This document shows positions 32,643-43,747 of a DNA stretch of 56,882 nucleotides, in pieces (position 1 is the stretch's first letter; every line of letters starts with the position of its first letter). Both the position numbers and the translations under genes were made by a program. The stretch spans positions 35,585-92,466 of the forward strand of contig BFEA01000724.1 of assembly GCA_003427395.1 (NCBI GenBank), given 5' to 3'. The DNA is from Chara braunii (Eukaryota; Streptophyta; Charophyceae; Charales; Characeae). The notes under the pieces were generated by a model, which had not been told where the DNA came from, made no database searches, and saw nothing but the letters and a program-made list of their open reading frames with translations.

Positions 32643-33936
32643 TCAGGCTACTCTACTTATTACATTCTTATTTTCGTGATTACCTCTCCAGAGGTAGGTT
32701 GAGATTTGCTTTTGTAGAGGCTTAAGCGCTGTCTTATCAAGTGCCCATATCGCAGACTTGTACCATAGTGAGGCTAGAATGACATTATTTATCACTAGCG
32801 AACGCCCTATGATGGAGGTCTGTTTATCATTCCATAATTCCAATTTGGCTAGAGCTGCTTTACTTATTCTTTCATTATTCCCTGTTGGTTTACCCTCTAC
32901 AGAGAGCGAGATCCCCAATACTTTGATTGGGGTTGATGCTTGTACCCAGTTTATCTTTGGGGATTCTGGAGGTCTCACCCCTTGGTGATGTATCCACCAA
33001 CCTTGTGTCTTTGTACCCCAATTGATTCTCATATCTGAGAGGGAGCAAAATTTATCCATTAGTCTCTTGACTTCTGTTAAATTCTCCTGGGTAGCGTCAA
33101 TCATCAATGAGAGGTCATCTGCAAACATGGAGCATACGGGTATGGCTTCTTTTGGCATATAACTTACTTGTATCCGTTTAATATCTTTGTTTGTTCTTAG
33201 GTTTGCTGCCAGAGCTTCCATTATGATAACGAAAAGGAAGGGGGCAATTGGATCTCCCTGTCTTACTGAGCGTTTCAAATTGATAGCAGGGGCCAAATTG
33301 CTATTTATCATAACTAGTTGTGGCGTTTGAATGGAGGATCTCAATCCATTTCCTGAAGTTAGGGTCAAAGTTAAACTTTTGTAGACATTTATCCAAAAAA
33401 AAACAGTCAACATGATCGTAGGCTTTTTCAAAATCTATGAAGATGAAGGTTGCATTGTGTTTGGATTGCCTAGAGAGTTTAATTAATTCATTTACGAGTA
33501 ATATGTTATCCTGGATATTCCTCCCTTCTATAAAACCAATTTGAGTGGGGTGTATAATATCAGAAATGACTTTGCTCATTCGATTCGTTAAGGCTTTCGC
33601 TGCCATCTTATATACTACCGTGAGAAGGGTGATTGGTCTATAATTACGGATATTAGCTTTATCTCATTTTTTGTACAGTAGAGTGAGTACCCCTTGTCCC
33701 ACTATTTCCCCCATAGAGCCCGTCGTTCATACTGCTTGGTAGAATTTCATCAGATCTTGTACCAAGAAGCCCCACATGGCTTCCCAAAATTCTTTCGGCA
33801 AGCCGTCGATCCTGGTTTTTTTTTCTTCTTCCATCATCATCAGGGCTGTCCAGATTTCCTCTTTTGTGAGGGGGTTCTCAAACATCTCTTTTTGTTGATC
33901 AAGGAACTTAGTTAGTGGCTCTAGAAAACTTTCCAC
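32643..33936 (-). pseudogene. LINE C ORF2 reverse transcriptase, catalytic motifs intact
   Basis: Pieces 33936-33727 (EEIWTALMMMEEE, IDGLPKEFWEAMW), 33606-33301 (PTQIGFIEGRNIQDNILL, FIFIDFEKAYDHVD motif A) and 33431-32643 (KRSVRQGDPIAPFLFVIIME motif B, FADD at 33114-33125 motif C) reconstruct the RT order. All catalytic Asp residues are present. Frame breaks near 33300-33430 and a stop near 33660 still disable it. The 5' truncation removed the endonuclease. Confidence 0.9.
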
Positions 33937-34025
33937 CTCTCTGTTCCTTTGTTGTTTCGACTGTTTACATTCTGATGTAAAGAGGGATTTGTAGAAGTCT
34001 CTTGCAGCGACTAGTCTGACTTAAG

Positions 34026-35419
34026 TGTTATGACCCGCCAAAACACAGACTTAGAACATTGCTCATTTCTAAGTTCTGCCGCTGGAATGGATGCCTTGGT
34101 GAGATTCCCGCATTCTACTGAGTTTTCTAAGTCTGTGTGTGAGTGTGCTTGATGGTTTGTGTGTCTGTCCGAGTGCTGGTCAGCCTGAGTGTGTGTGACC
34201 CACAAGGGTACGTGCTTGTTTGGGGCCAGTACTTACCTATGGCCGTGACATTGAGGGTTGCAGCGGGGGGAAAACACTCAAGTGGCGGGCGGGGCAAGAG
34301 GCCCGAGACACTTAGACACTCTAAGTAGCGGGTAGGTTCGTACCACACCAAGTAGAAGTAGATGTGCCAGGTACTCTAGACCGAGCAGAAGAAGACAAAA
34401 GTTGGCATTTTTAGAGGCCCAGTAGTTGTGGGCTAGGACTAGGTGGGTACAAGTCCAACCAGTCTGAGTCTAGGGCATGCACGGGCAATATCAGAGTCTG
34501 CAATGATGTTTCCCTCCGAAAGGGAGGAGGTACCGGTTGCTTGGAGGCCACGCGACCTAGGAAGTCACCACCCAAGAGGCAAGTAGAGCGCTATATCCCC
34601 AGAAGGAGCAAAGTGTTCCTCCTCATTATTCGGTGTGCAAGCTTGGTGACACACTGCTTGGAGCATTGGTTGAAGGAGCGTTGGGCATCACAGCGCTGCT
34701 AGGAGAAAGGAGACCGGAAGCTCCCACCTCAGCTACGGTGGAGCTCTACCGGTAGGAGGAGGAAGAAGAGGGCTAGGAGGGAGATTGGCAAGGTACCTAC
34801 CTAGCTGTGCTGGGCACCATCTTCATCACCTTGTTAGGCGCGGCATCTGGGAGGTCCCATTCGGGGTTGCGCCGCACCAAGAAGGCTTCAAGGCCGCGTC
34901 AGGCATGGCGGCCTGAACAGCAGTGAGCACTGCTGCTTTGTGTTGTCCTTTGCACAGTAGGGCAAGGCCCTAGTAGTCCGTCATAGCCTTAGCCTACATG
35001 AAGAGGAAGAAGAACGGTAGTCATGGCTATGGTAGACCTCATGTTCTGCTTGCAATAGAATAGGGATTCTGACATTGATTCTGGTTCAGCCATTCAACAT
35101 TATTATGATTATTTATTATTTGAATAAGAGGAAAGGAGAAAAGGAGGAGGAGAGTGGTTGGCGAAGAAGAAGGGAATTATCATTGGTCTTTGCTGGTTTA
35201 CATCTTCTTATTCTTCTTCTTACTTCTTTTTTTTTCTTTTTTCTTCTTCTTCTTCTTCTTCTTCTTCTTCTTCTTCTTCTTCTTCTTCTTCTTCTTCTTT
35301 CTTTATTCTTCTTCTTCTTTCCCTCTCTTTCCTCTCAAGTTCATTCATTTCTTTTTTCAATTGGACGGCATTGTACTTTCTCATGAATGTGTACTTCGAA
35401 ATTGGCCAGGATCATAACA
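34026..35419 (+). repeat. Gypsy-2 5' LTR
   Basis: It begins TGTTATGACCCGCC (34026) and ends ...CATAACA at 35419, immediately before the primer site, giving the TG...CA ends of an LTR. It aligns with 42573-43747 along nearly its whole length, for example CTGGAATGGATGCCTTG and CTGTGTGTGACCC-like words. A (TTC)n stretch at 35241-35299 and the following 120 bp have no counterpart in the shortened 3' LTR. It would carry promoter and polyadenylation signals. Confidence 0.93.
35241..35299. repeat. (TTC)n microsatellite in the 5' LTR
   Basis: About 19 TTC units in the distal part of the LTR. Open frames over it (poly-Phe, poly-Ser, poly-Leu) are artefacts. Confidence 0.95.
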
Positions 35420-35420
35420 T

Positions 35421-35432
35421 TGGTATCGGAGC
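35421..35432 (+). other. Gypsy-2 primer-binding site, tRNA-iMet type
   Basis: TGGTATCGGAGC differs by one base from the usual initiator-tRNA-Met primer site (TGGTATCAGAGC) and lies one base after the LTR end. It would prime minus-strand cDNA. Confidence 0.92.
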
Positions 35433-36906
35433 GAGAGTTGACTTCGCCGCCATAACCCTAACCTAAGTGGTTAGTCTGGTTAGGGCAGGAAGTTAGGGTT
35501 AAGTGGGGCGGCATGGTGAAAGGGAAGCTCCCACCTGGCAGGGTCGTGTAGGGTTGACAATAGACCCGGTCAGGTTGCTCGAGTGTGTGTGTGTGTGTGT
35601 GGTGGCGAGACACAAGGTGGGACTTCGTGATGCAATTTGAGAGACGCGACAGTGAAGGGTACCAACAACTGGAATTTGGAGTTCAAGGAAGATAAGGAGC
35701 GACTTTAGGGCTCCCCTCAAGTTAGGCAAGCTTGAGGGTGGCAGCCATATCTGCACCAACGGACTGCAAGTTGCTACTTCGATCTTCAACATCGACGGGG
35801 GATCCGACGTTGTACTTTGGGGTAGATGTTGACCCCTCCTAGAACATAGGACGCTAGTGTAAAGGATGTTATTTGGGTCAGGAGGACTATGTGAGAGGGG
35901 GGGTGAGTTTCACTTCATCCCAAGAGTCCGGTCACTCGTGTAAGTGTCGTGCCACAAGGGTGCATGTGCATGGAATTGACTGCCTGTTGGGGTATGCTGA
36001 GTTCTTCTCCCATCCTCTATAGTCTTGATCTTTTGTCGAAGTGTGTGAACTGCTTTCTCACCTGATGAGTGAATGGATGGAGTATCATGCGCACAATGTC
36101 ATATCTTTCTATAGTGCTTCATTTATTTCGTTCAGAACGGTCGTAGTCTGTGGGCTCTTTCTGAAGTTTGAAATTCATTTTTCTGTACAATAGGGACGAA
36201 AACTAGGTCTTTGTGGAACTCTTGTTGGTTGGGGCCCAGTCTTTACTCAACTGGGACCTTTTTGGACCAAGTGGGACTGAGCCCGAACAGAAAGGGCCCC
36301 TTAGGCCCAAATCTGTTGATAGCCCTAACCTTACCTTAGCTAGTTGAGACTCGGATTTCATGTTGTCGGACCAGGACACTTGCTGCTGAGAAGATCTCAG
36401 CTGAGACGTTTCACGGACTTCACCGCACGGTCCGCCGCTTGACTCGCACCTTAGACACCACTCAATTCTCTCTTGCATTGAGTATTACACTTTGATTTTG
36501 ATTTGTTGCGTCTTTACGGCAGTGAGTCCGGCTAGGCTCAAGGGGATTTCATACGTAGTCGGACTAAACTGTGTTGCTGAATCAGATCTCTCTGATTATT
36601 TTATTTTATTTTTGATTTTTGTCAGCTCTCCAGCCCAAATGAATTGCCGCTCCGGCTAGGAGTTCTACCTTCTCTTCTAATTCATTTCCAACTGTCTCTT
36701 TCATTGGGTTGACAAATGACTAAACCGACATGATCACAGACAAAAGAGAGAGCGAGGAGAGAGAGAGAGTGTTGAGCGTCTTTCTTGAGGGTGTCAAAAA
36801 CGGTAAACGGAATGTGCGTTCGAAGAAAAGGGCAAAGAGTACATACCTTGAGAGACTTGCCTAGACCTTTTCCGACTTCCATGTTGAAAGCCCCAGTAGG
36901 TCTAAC
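35433..36906 (+). other. Gypsy-2 leader, non-coding or decayed
   Basis: No open frame of note. The stretch between primer site and the first gag-like frame is about 1.5 kb, long for a leader, and may hide a decayed gag start or an old insertion. A GT microsatellite lies at about 35585-35601. Confidence 0.6.
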
Positions 36907-38685
36907 ATGGCAGCAGCAGCAGTAAAAGCTTCACTGAGTCTAAAGGCACAAATGGATGTTGCAGACACAGAGGATAAGCCGCTCTTTAAGGCCCTTTATG
37001 AGTGTGCAATGAAAAAGGAGGCGAAGTTGGAGGAAGAGGCGTCAGAAGGAAGAAGAAAGGTCATTATTCAGGGTTATGAGGATATGTTCAAAATTGTTCC
37101 TCCTTACCGGATAATGCGATAGAATCACACTTGGTCAATTATGTGCGAGGACTAATTGACTGCCACATGATTGACCTTCTCCCCAGTTTGGTTTCCCAAC
37201 TGATTGATTAGGTAAAAGATCTGCGAGAAACCATAGTCCAAATGAAGAAGGTCCACCGCGACCAACTGCAGAAAATTGCAGATCTGCACTAGGCTAATTT
37301 TAACCACCAACTTTTGCCAAATGCATCGAATTATGTCGCCTTGTCTATCACCTACGCCGCTTTCTTCTCTTCTTCATCCTTGAGTTTGATGAGCACACAG
37401 GGACTTGCAACAGATGCAACTTCTGTTGTCGCTACACAAAGTAGCGGTGTAGGGAACTCTCCAAGTGGCGCAGTCATGTTCATGTTTCTACAAATCCTGG
37501 TCCTAGTAATGATTTTCCCTATGTGGATAAAAAGGCGGTCGTGTTACCGCCTAGATACGACGGGATGGATGATGTCATGTCCTAGTTGACGGCTATCCGA
37601 GCATACTTCGACATTTTGGGAAGTCCCCTGTTTACTCAATCAGTCGTCGTGGGAACCAATGTAATGCCCGAAGTACAGAGTTGGGTTGAGCTCCAAGCCA
37701 TACCACAAGCAGTTAACGGGTAGCTGAAAATTCAAGAATGAAAATTATGAAGTGAGAGTTTTTGGCAGTCTGAAAATCATGAATGCTCCTGAAGTGGTGA
37801 AATGTCCGAAGACCCTGAAAACCACCTGTTTAGGTAGGCTGCATCCTGAAGTGGTGAAGTGAGAGTTTCGGGCAGTCTGGAAATCCTGAATGGTCCTGAA
37901 GTGGTGAAAGGTCCGAAAACCCTGAAAACCATCTGTTTGGGCAGGTAGCATCCTGAAGTGGTGAAAGCTCCGAAGACCCTAAGAACCACATGTTTAGGCA
38001 GACTGCATCCTGAAGTGGTGAAGGGTGTCCTGAAGTAGTGATGAAAAATACGACTGTTGTTAACCTTCTCTTAGCCATACAAGCCAGATATGTCAGACTG
38101 GACATGAACAAGTGGTTGAAGGCTATTGACATCATTGCACTCTAGGAACTCTTCATCAAACACTATCAACATCCGCAAGCTACAACAAGAGCAAGATACC
38201 GACTTGACTATGTCAAACGCAACACGTGGATAAAGAGTACGGAAGACCTGATGACACATCTCAGCAAACTCTTTGCCACACCAGGCTTGGAGATGACAGC
38301 ACAATCATGCCTAGAAGTTGTCAAAGGCAAGGTACCCTCAACCATTACTAGTCGTCTTGAGCTAGGACTGGACGAATACCAGGACTGGTTTTCCCTCATG
38401 AAGGACGTAGTCAGGCTAGAGGCACAAGACCTCTTCCACGCAGCAGGTAGAGTCAAGAAGACCTATGGTCGCAGACGGCATGGAGGCAGCAATCGTTTTG
38501 CGTCGTATGACCTGCTGGAGTCCGATGATCAGGCTGGTGCAGATCGTTCTACTCTTGATGACGATCAAGAACGAAATGTTGATCTGGCGTGTTCTTCGGC
38601 TTACGAATCTAAAACTTTAGATGATGATGAATCAATGAATGTCTTTAAAAAAATTGTTTTCAAGAGTAAGGGACCGAGGAACTGA
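36907..38685 (+). pseudogene. gag: Gypsy-2 gag, broken by stops and a tandem repeat
   Basis: The segment 36907-37122 encodes an Ala/Lys/Glu-rich stretch; 37540-37730 encodes PPRYDG-, AIRAYFDILG- and SWVELQAIPQ-like retrotransposon Gag sequence. After a 250-bp tandem repeat, 38041-38685 continues with DMNKWLKAID, HYQHPQATTRARYRLD, LMTHLSKLFATPGLEM and an Asp-rich C-terminus. A HYTKPGHSVQC-like relic near 38830 may be the remains of a zinc knuckle that lost its first Cys pair. Gag would form the particle shell. Multiple stops and frame changes. Confidence 0.65.
37788..38042 (+). repeat. 57-bp tandem repeat inside gag
   Basis: CCTGAAGTGG starts at 37788, 37845, 37895, 37952 and 38009, with a short extra copy at 38029. 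Spacing is 57, 50, 57, 57 and 20. Most units carry TCCGAAGACCCT-like and CTGTTTAGGCAG-like segments. Since 57 is a multiple of three, minus-strand frames stay open (FTTSG.../VFRVFG) without being genes. Confidence 0.92.
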
Positions 38686-39059
38686 GTGAAGAACAATACT
38701 AATACCATTCACCTCCCCGAGGGAGCAAAAATTTCACCCAAACCGGAGGATTCTGCCACAAAACCATGGATAGATCTCCTGATTAGTGAAAGTGAGTGGA
38801 AATAAGATAAAGAAAAAGGTTTCTCTGCATTACACCAAACCGGGACATTCAGTCCAATGTGCTTCAGGTTGCAGCAGAAAAACCAGCAAAGAGGGAAGAA
38901 ATATTATCAGCACACTCTACAAAATGAGAGGTTGAACAAGTAAGTGCAGGTCTTTTTATGGACTCTGATCCCTTTCAACAATTGAGACCCCATCTGACGC
39001 TGATTCCAAGGTTGAGAAACTGCATATCCTCTAGAAAGTTGTGTCTCGTGGACACACTA

Positions 39060-39342
39060 CCTTTGATGCAGCCCCACCGGACACACTACATTTGATGCAG
39101 TCCGCACAATCACACATGAGCTAAACTTTTATGTCCTTAATAAGTGTCCTTTCGACGCAGTTATTGGTTTAGGCTGGTTGTAGGCCCAATGCGAAAAAAC
39201 CATGTTGAAGGACTCACAATTCATGGTCAAAGATACCATGGGGATCGAGCATCCAATCTTCTTGGACGAACCGCGCAAGTCTCAAGTGACTTTTCTCAAC
39301 TCAATGAGATTATGCAAGAAGTGACGCAGGTGCAAAGATGAT
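39060..39342 (+). pseudogene. pol: Gypsy-2 protease relic
   Basis: The only clear motif is NKCPFDAVIGLGWL near 39140-39180, the C-terminal signature of gypsy aspartic proteases (ILG..WL), preceded by TFDAVRTITHELN. The catalytic D-S/T-G is not visible. A TAG follows the WL. The frame then gives EHPIFLDEPRKSQVTF as in PR-RT linkers. Confidence 0.65.
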
Positions 39343-39622
39343 GAACAAATGTATATAACCTTTGTTAGGCGTGCTCACGTGCCTTCTATTTTTGTTGCAC
39401 ATAATTGTTCTACTTTGCATGTTGTTTCTACTTCCAATGCAATTAATTTTACCTCTACTTCTACCTTTACTGCATCTACTTCTGGTCTAAATGGTTCTAC
39501 TTCAAATCCTGTTTGTTTTGGCTGCACCTATGCAGTCTGATATGCTTGCACCAGATTCTGATTGTCCACCTCAAGAAGTTCCATCAGAGATCCACAATCT
39601 TCTCAACTGATTCCTTGAAGTT

Positions 39623-40651
39623 TTGGCTGAAACACGTGAAACTCCCGTGTGTCCGGTCCAACACAAGATCGAGTTGATAGAAGACAACACTCCTCTAAAA
39701 GGTTGTGTCTATCAAATGGGCTCAGAAAAATTAGAGGAGTTGCGAAGACAGATCGATGACATGCTCGAAAAAGGATGGATCAAACCAAGCGAACCTAAAT
39801 TCGGTGCACTGGTTTTGTTTGCCCCTAAGAAAGGAGCCCAATTACGAATGTGTATTGATTATCGCGGGATGAACAGAATAACAAGAAAGAATGCATATCA
39901 TTTGTCGAGCATTGATGATTTGCTTGATGCTGCAAGTGGATGCAGGGTCTTCAACTAGATCGACCTCAAGCCTGGTTACCACCGGATTGAAATCGACCTT
40001 GCAGACCAGCATAAAACTGCGTTCAAAACTCGTGATGGGTTGTACGAATGTACCGTCATGCCCTCCGATCTCACGAATGCACCGACCACCTTCCAAAGTC
40101 TCATGGACATGGTGTTCCACGGTCAGATCAGTCTTGTTGTTGTTATTTATTTGGATGTCATACTTATCTTCAACAAGTCGATGGAGGAGCATATGAGACA
40201 CCTTGAGGAAGCGTTGCAGATCCTCAAGGATGCGCAACTCCATCTCAATTTAGAGAAATTTGAGTTTGGGAGGGATAACGTCATTTACCTCCGACATCGG
40301 TTGTCCACTGCATGCCTAGAGCTCGAGGCAACCAAAATCGAGGTCATCTGCGAATGATCTCAATTGGCAAATGTTCGAGAGTTGCGTTTTTTTCTTGGTC
40401 TCGCGTCATACGACAATAAATTTGTGCCCAAATTTTTTATCATTTCCCGTTTATTTTCCAAATTGACAAGCAAGAACGTGTCTTACACGTGGGATGGGGA
40501 ATGTACGGTTGTCTTCCAAGCATTGACGAATACCTTGGTGAGTTTGTCGGTGTTTCACATTGCATACCCCAAACTTACATTCACAGTAACTATCAATGCG
40601 GGTTTGTACAGGATCGGCGTAGTGTTGCAACAAGATGATGGTGCGACTTGA
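39623..40651 (+). pseudogene. pol: Gypsy-2 reverse transcriptase, YLDD changed to YLDV
   Basis: Strong RT similarity in one frame: DDMLEKGWIKPSEPKFGALV, LRMCIDYRGMNRITRKNAY, IDLKPGYHRIEIDLADQHKT (motif A), FKTRDGLYECTVMPSDLTNA (motif B region), then VVIYLDVILIFNKS, where Y-L-D-D is expected (second Asp to Val). The connection includes VRELRFFLGLASY. Stops at 39956-39958 (TAG) and 40355-40357 (TGA, at a Trp position) interrupt it without changing register. The active-site change alone would kill activity. Confidence 0.9.
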
Positions 40652-40667
40652 GTAATACAACAAACGT

Positions 40668-40973
40668 ATGCTCAATCACAAGGTAGCTACCTCCACCTAC
40701 ATGAGAGAACTCTATGCCTTGAGAGAGGCACTAGATCATTGGAAACACTACCTTTTGGGTCGTTATTTCAAAGTGTTATCGGACAATAAGATTTTGAAAT
40801 GGATCAAGACACAAATTAATCCATCAACAATATTGACCCGCTGGCTACATAAGATTGATATGTATGATTTTGAACTTAAGCATAAGAAAGGTTGTTACCA
40901 TTGCATTGCCGATGTTTTTTTTTCTCGTCACCCTGAGTACATATCTTGCCTTCTGAGCTCTTACGACCTCTGA
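40668..40973 (+). pseudogene. pol: Gypsy-2 RNase H
   Basis: After a single-base frameshift relative to RT, MRELYALREALDHWKHYLLG (Glu motif), FKVLSDNKILKWI (Asp motif) and GCYHCIADVFFSRHPEY (the usual N.VADALSR position, here IADVFFSR) identify RNase H. The first catalytic Asp region lies in the end of the upstream frame (TFTVTINAGLYRIG), where Asp has become Asn. Confidence 0.82.
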
Positions 40974-40999
40974 AAGAAACTAAAGGAGAAGTTAGTTAA

Positions 41000-42078
41000 G
41001 CAAATTGTGAAGGATATGAACCTTAGTCCCCTTTGTGAGCAGGTCAAAGGTGAACCCAACAATTAGCCTCATTTCCACGAGTGTGAACGTTTGCTCTTTC
41101 GACGTTATGGAAAGTACGACCGATTATGTGTACCCAACCATGAGCCTATCCGTAGTCACTTTTTTGACTTGCCTCATGGCCGGAGTTGACACTTTGGTTT
41201 TGAGAAGACATACGAAAATCTATTGGAAACGTTGGTATGGTCTGGTATGAAAGGAATGACCCGAAAGTTTATGGTTGTGTCAAATTTGTCAACACTTCAA
41301 ACCATGTAGACGAAAGCCTTATGGGCTGCTGCACCCTCTTCCTATCTCTGATGACCTTGGTGAGTCTGTCTCCGTTGACTTCACGGACATGGGAAAGAAA
41401 AGCAGGAACGGATATTCGCGAGTGATGGTGATTGTTGACCGCTTTTCAAAATTTTTTAATTTGATTTCATTGCCACCTAATGCCCCAATTGACCTTATGA
41501 TCGAGGAGTTTAACAAGAGGTACATTCTGCAATACGGTCCCCCGAAGACTCTTGTGAGTGACCGGGACACTAGGTTCATAAGTGCAGATTGAAAGGACTT
41601 CACCTCCTAGATCTATGACTTTTAACTCAAGATGACATCTGGTCGACATCCCGAAGCCAATGGATTGGTTGAGGAGATCAACCAGACCGTGATCCAACTT
41701 CTTCGAACTCTAATTGTGCCTAATCGAAACTTTTGGGATGAGGAATTGCCGATTGTGTAGGGGTTGATTCACAACTCCATACAATCCTACACTAGGATGA
41801 CACCAAATCAGTTGCATATCGAGTGGCAGATTCGCAATCCCCTATCCTACCTATTTCCTGATCCAACGCTTGGCCTAATATCTGACCAGCCTGGTTACAG
41901 CTCTAAGTTTGATCACTTGCTCAAAGTTGTTGTTGCAGCTATGGAGAGGCGACACAGTCCCATGATTAAACATGCTAACAAGAAGACTCAGTCTGAACCT
42001 TTCACAGTGGGAAGTTACGTCTGGGTCAAAATGTCTGAGTTTTTTGAAGAAGGTGTATCGCGGAAGCTTCTTCCTTAG
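41000..42078 (+). pseudogene. pol: Gypsy-2 integrase
   Basis: The HHCC finger is partly seen (HFGFEKTYENLLETL...VCQICQHFKPC). The core contains VSVDFTDM (first Asp), LVSDRDTRF (second Asp) and HPEANGLVEEINQT (Glu), so the catalytic triad survives on paper. TGA at 41590 stands at a Trp, and TAG and TAA follow within 50 bases. From 41764 the frame continues to 42078 with MTPNQLHIEW, VVVAAMERRHSPMI and FTVGSYVWVKMSEF. Confidence 0.87.
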
Positions 42079-42531
42079 TATTACAGTCTATGGAAGGTGC
42101 TGAACCAGGTTGGGGATGATTCATTCAGTCCTTCTTATACGATCGACGTGCCTTCTCATTTGCGCACATACCCAGTCTTTCACGCATCGAAGTTGTTTCC
42201 ATATCGGTCACCTGAAACTTGTATGTATCGAGAATCGATGATCCCCCATGCAATCAATGGCGGTCACGAGATTGATTGAATTGTTGAGCACAATGGAAAG
42301 GGGAAGAACAGACAATGCACGGTTCATTTTCTGTATCACGCGTTAGATCATTTTTACTCGATTTCTATGAAAGATCTGCTGCAGAGTGCACAACGATTCG
42401 TCAAAGCATATGAACGACTGATTGTCTCCGAACAGCAACCAAAATTTATTGCTTCCCCCACTCTCATGGCACATACCCAATCACTCCTTGCCATCTACGC
42501 AGATGATGCATTGTCCAAGGACTCTGAGTGA
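42079..42531 (+). pseudogene. pol: Gypsy-2 integrase C-terminus with chromodomain-like tail
   Basis: FSPSYTIDVPSHLRTYPVFH and HASKLFPYRSPE are the integrase C-terminal end found in chromoviruses. After a TGA at 42277-42279 the same frame goes on with IVEHNGKGKNRQCTVHFLYH, ALDHFYSISMKDL and QRFVKAYERL, which follows the spacing of a chromodomain (beta strands, Trp-like position replaced by Phe/Tyr, C-terminal helix). Such domains steer integration to heterochromatin. Aromatic cage residues look altered. Confidence 0.62.
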
Positions 42532-42559
42532 GTTAGTTGCTCGAAGGGACCTCGCTCTT

Positions 42560-42572
42560 GAGGGCAGGGTAG
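42560..42572 (+). other. Gypsy-2 polypurine tract
   Basis: GAGGGCAGGGTAG directly precedes the 3' LTR start TGTAATGACC. It would prime plus-strand cDNA. Confidence 0.8.
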
Positions 42573-43747
42573 TGTAATGACCCGCCAAAACACAAACTAC
42601 CGACTTCTGAGTTCCGCCGCTGGAATGGATGCCTTGCTGAGATTCCCGCTTCTGCTGAGTTTTCAAGTTTGTGTGTGTGTGTGTGTTTGATGGTCTGCGT
42701 GTCTGTCTGAGTGTTGGTCGGCCTGAGTGTGCGTGTGACCTGCAAGGCTACTTGTTTGGGAGGCCCGTATGGCCGGCGGCTGTGACATTGAGGGTTGCAG
42801 GGGGGGAAAAACACTCGAGTGGCGTGGCAAGAGGCCCGCGACACTTAGAGCAATGGAAAATAACTTAAGTAGCACGTACGCCAGTGCCACACCAAGTACA
42901 AGTAGATGTGCCGGGTACTCGAGGCCGAGCAAAAGAAGATAAAGTTGGGATTTTTTTAGGCTCAGTCTAGGCAAGGACCAGTCCAACCAGTCTGAGTCTA
43001 GGGCATGTACGGGCAATATCTGAGTCCGCAATGATGTTTCCCTCTGAGAGGGAGAAGGTACCGGTTGCTTGGAGGTCACCCGGCCTAGGAAGTCACCACC
43101 CAAGACGCAAGTAGGCCGCTTAGCCGCCACTATATCTCCAGGAGGAGCGAGGTGCTCCTCCTCATTCTTCGGTGTGCAAGTTTGGTGACACACTGCTTGG
43201 AGTGTTGGTTGGAGGACTGTTGAGCATCACAGCGCTGCTAGCAGGAAGGAGACAAGAAGCTCCCACCTCAGCTATGGTGGAGCTCTACCGGTAGGAGGAC
43301 GAGGAAGAACAGGGCTAGGAGGGAGANNGGTGAGGCACCTACCTGGCTATGCTGGGCACCATCTTCATCACCTTGTTAAGCGCTGGATCTGGAAAGCCCC
43401 AGTCGGGGTTGCACCGCGCCAAGAAGGCTTCAATGCCAAGTCTAACATGGCGGCCTGAACTGCAGCGAGCATAGCTGCTTTGTGTTGTCCTTTGCACAGC
43501 AGGGCGAGGCCCAAGTAGTCTGCCAAAGCCTTGGCCTACATGAAGAGGAAGAAGAAGGGTGGCTATGGCTATGGTGGACCTCATGTTGTGCCTGCAGTAG
43601 AAGAGGGATTCAGACAATGATTCTGGTTCAGCCATTCAACATTATTATTATTATTATTTCTTCTTTGAATAAGAGGGGAGGAGAAAAGGAGGAGGAGAGT
43701 GGTTGGCGAAGAAGAAGGGAATTGTCATTGGTCTTTGCTGGTGCACA
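42573..43747 (+). repeat. Gypsy-2 3' LTR, truncated
   Basis: It starts TGTAATGACCCGCC and follows the 5' LTR with scattered differences and small indels to CATTGGTCTTTGCTGGT at about 43742, where the two diverge abruptly. The TTC tract and LTR terminus are missing. Two N at 43327-43328 correspond to TT in the 5' LTR and are probably low-quality bases. Confidence 0.92.

Larger units (their letters stand above)
30259..34019 (-). mobile_element. LINE C: 5'-truncated LINE with 15-bp target-site duplications
   Basis: CAGCGACTAGTCTGA occurs at 30259-30273 and again at 34005-34019, exactly bracketing the element. On the minus strand the element runs from 34004 (inside ORF2, upstream of RT) to an A-rich tail at about 30274-30296 (interrupted A run). 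Its proteins match LINEs A, B and E. This is the best-preserved copy in the window: the RT motif FADD is intact and the last 360 codons are open. Six bases past the right duplication the Gypsy-2 LTR starts. Confidence 0.95.
34026..43747 (+). mobile_element. Gypsy-2: Ty3/gypsy LTR retrotransposon, chromovirus-like
   Basis: Both LTRs, primer site, gag, PR, RT, RNase H, integrase, a chromodomain-like tail and a polypurine tract are recognisable in order. Internal length is about 7.15 kb and the 5' LTR is 1394 bp. The two LTRs differ at many sites, so the insertion is old. The 3' LTR lacks its last 200-odd bases, so the right target duplication is lost. The coding region has many stops and one RT active-site change. 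Confidence 0.95.

Noticed and set aside
35075-35466. Membrane-protein-like poly-Phe/Leu frames
   Set aside because: They read the TTC tract in the Gypsy-2 5' LTR in three registers.
35450-35470. Telomere-like CCCTAACCTAA
   Set aside because: Only about two partial units, located in the Gypsy-2 leader just after the primer site.
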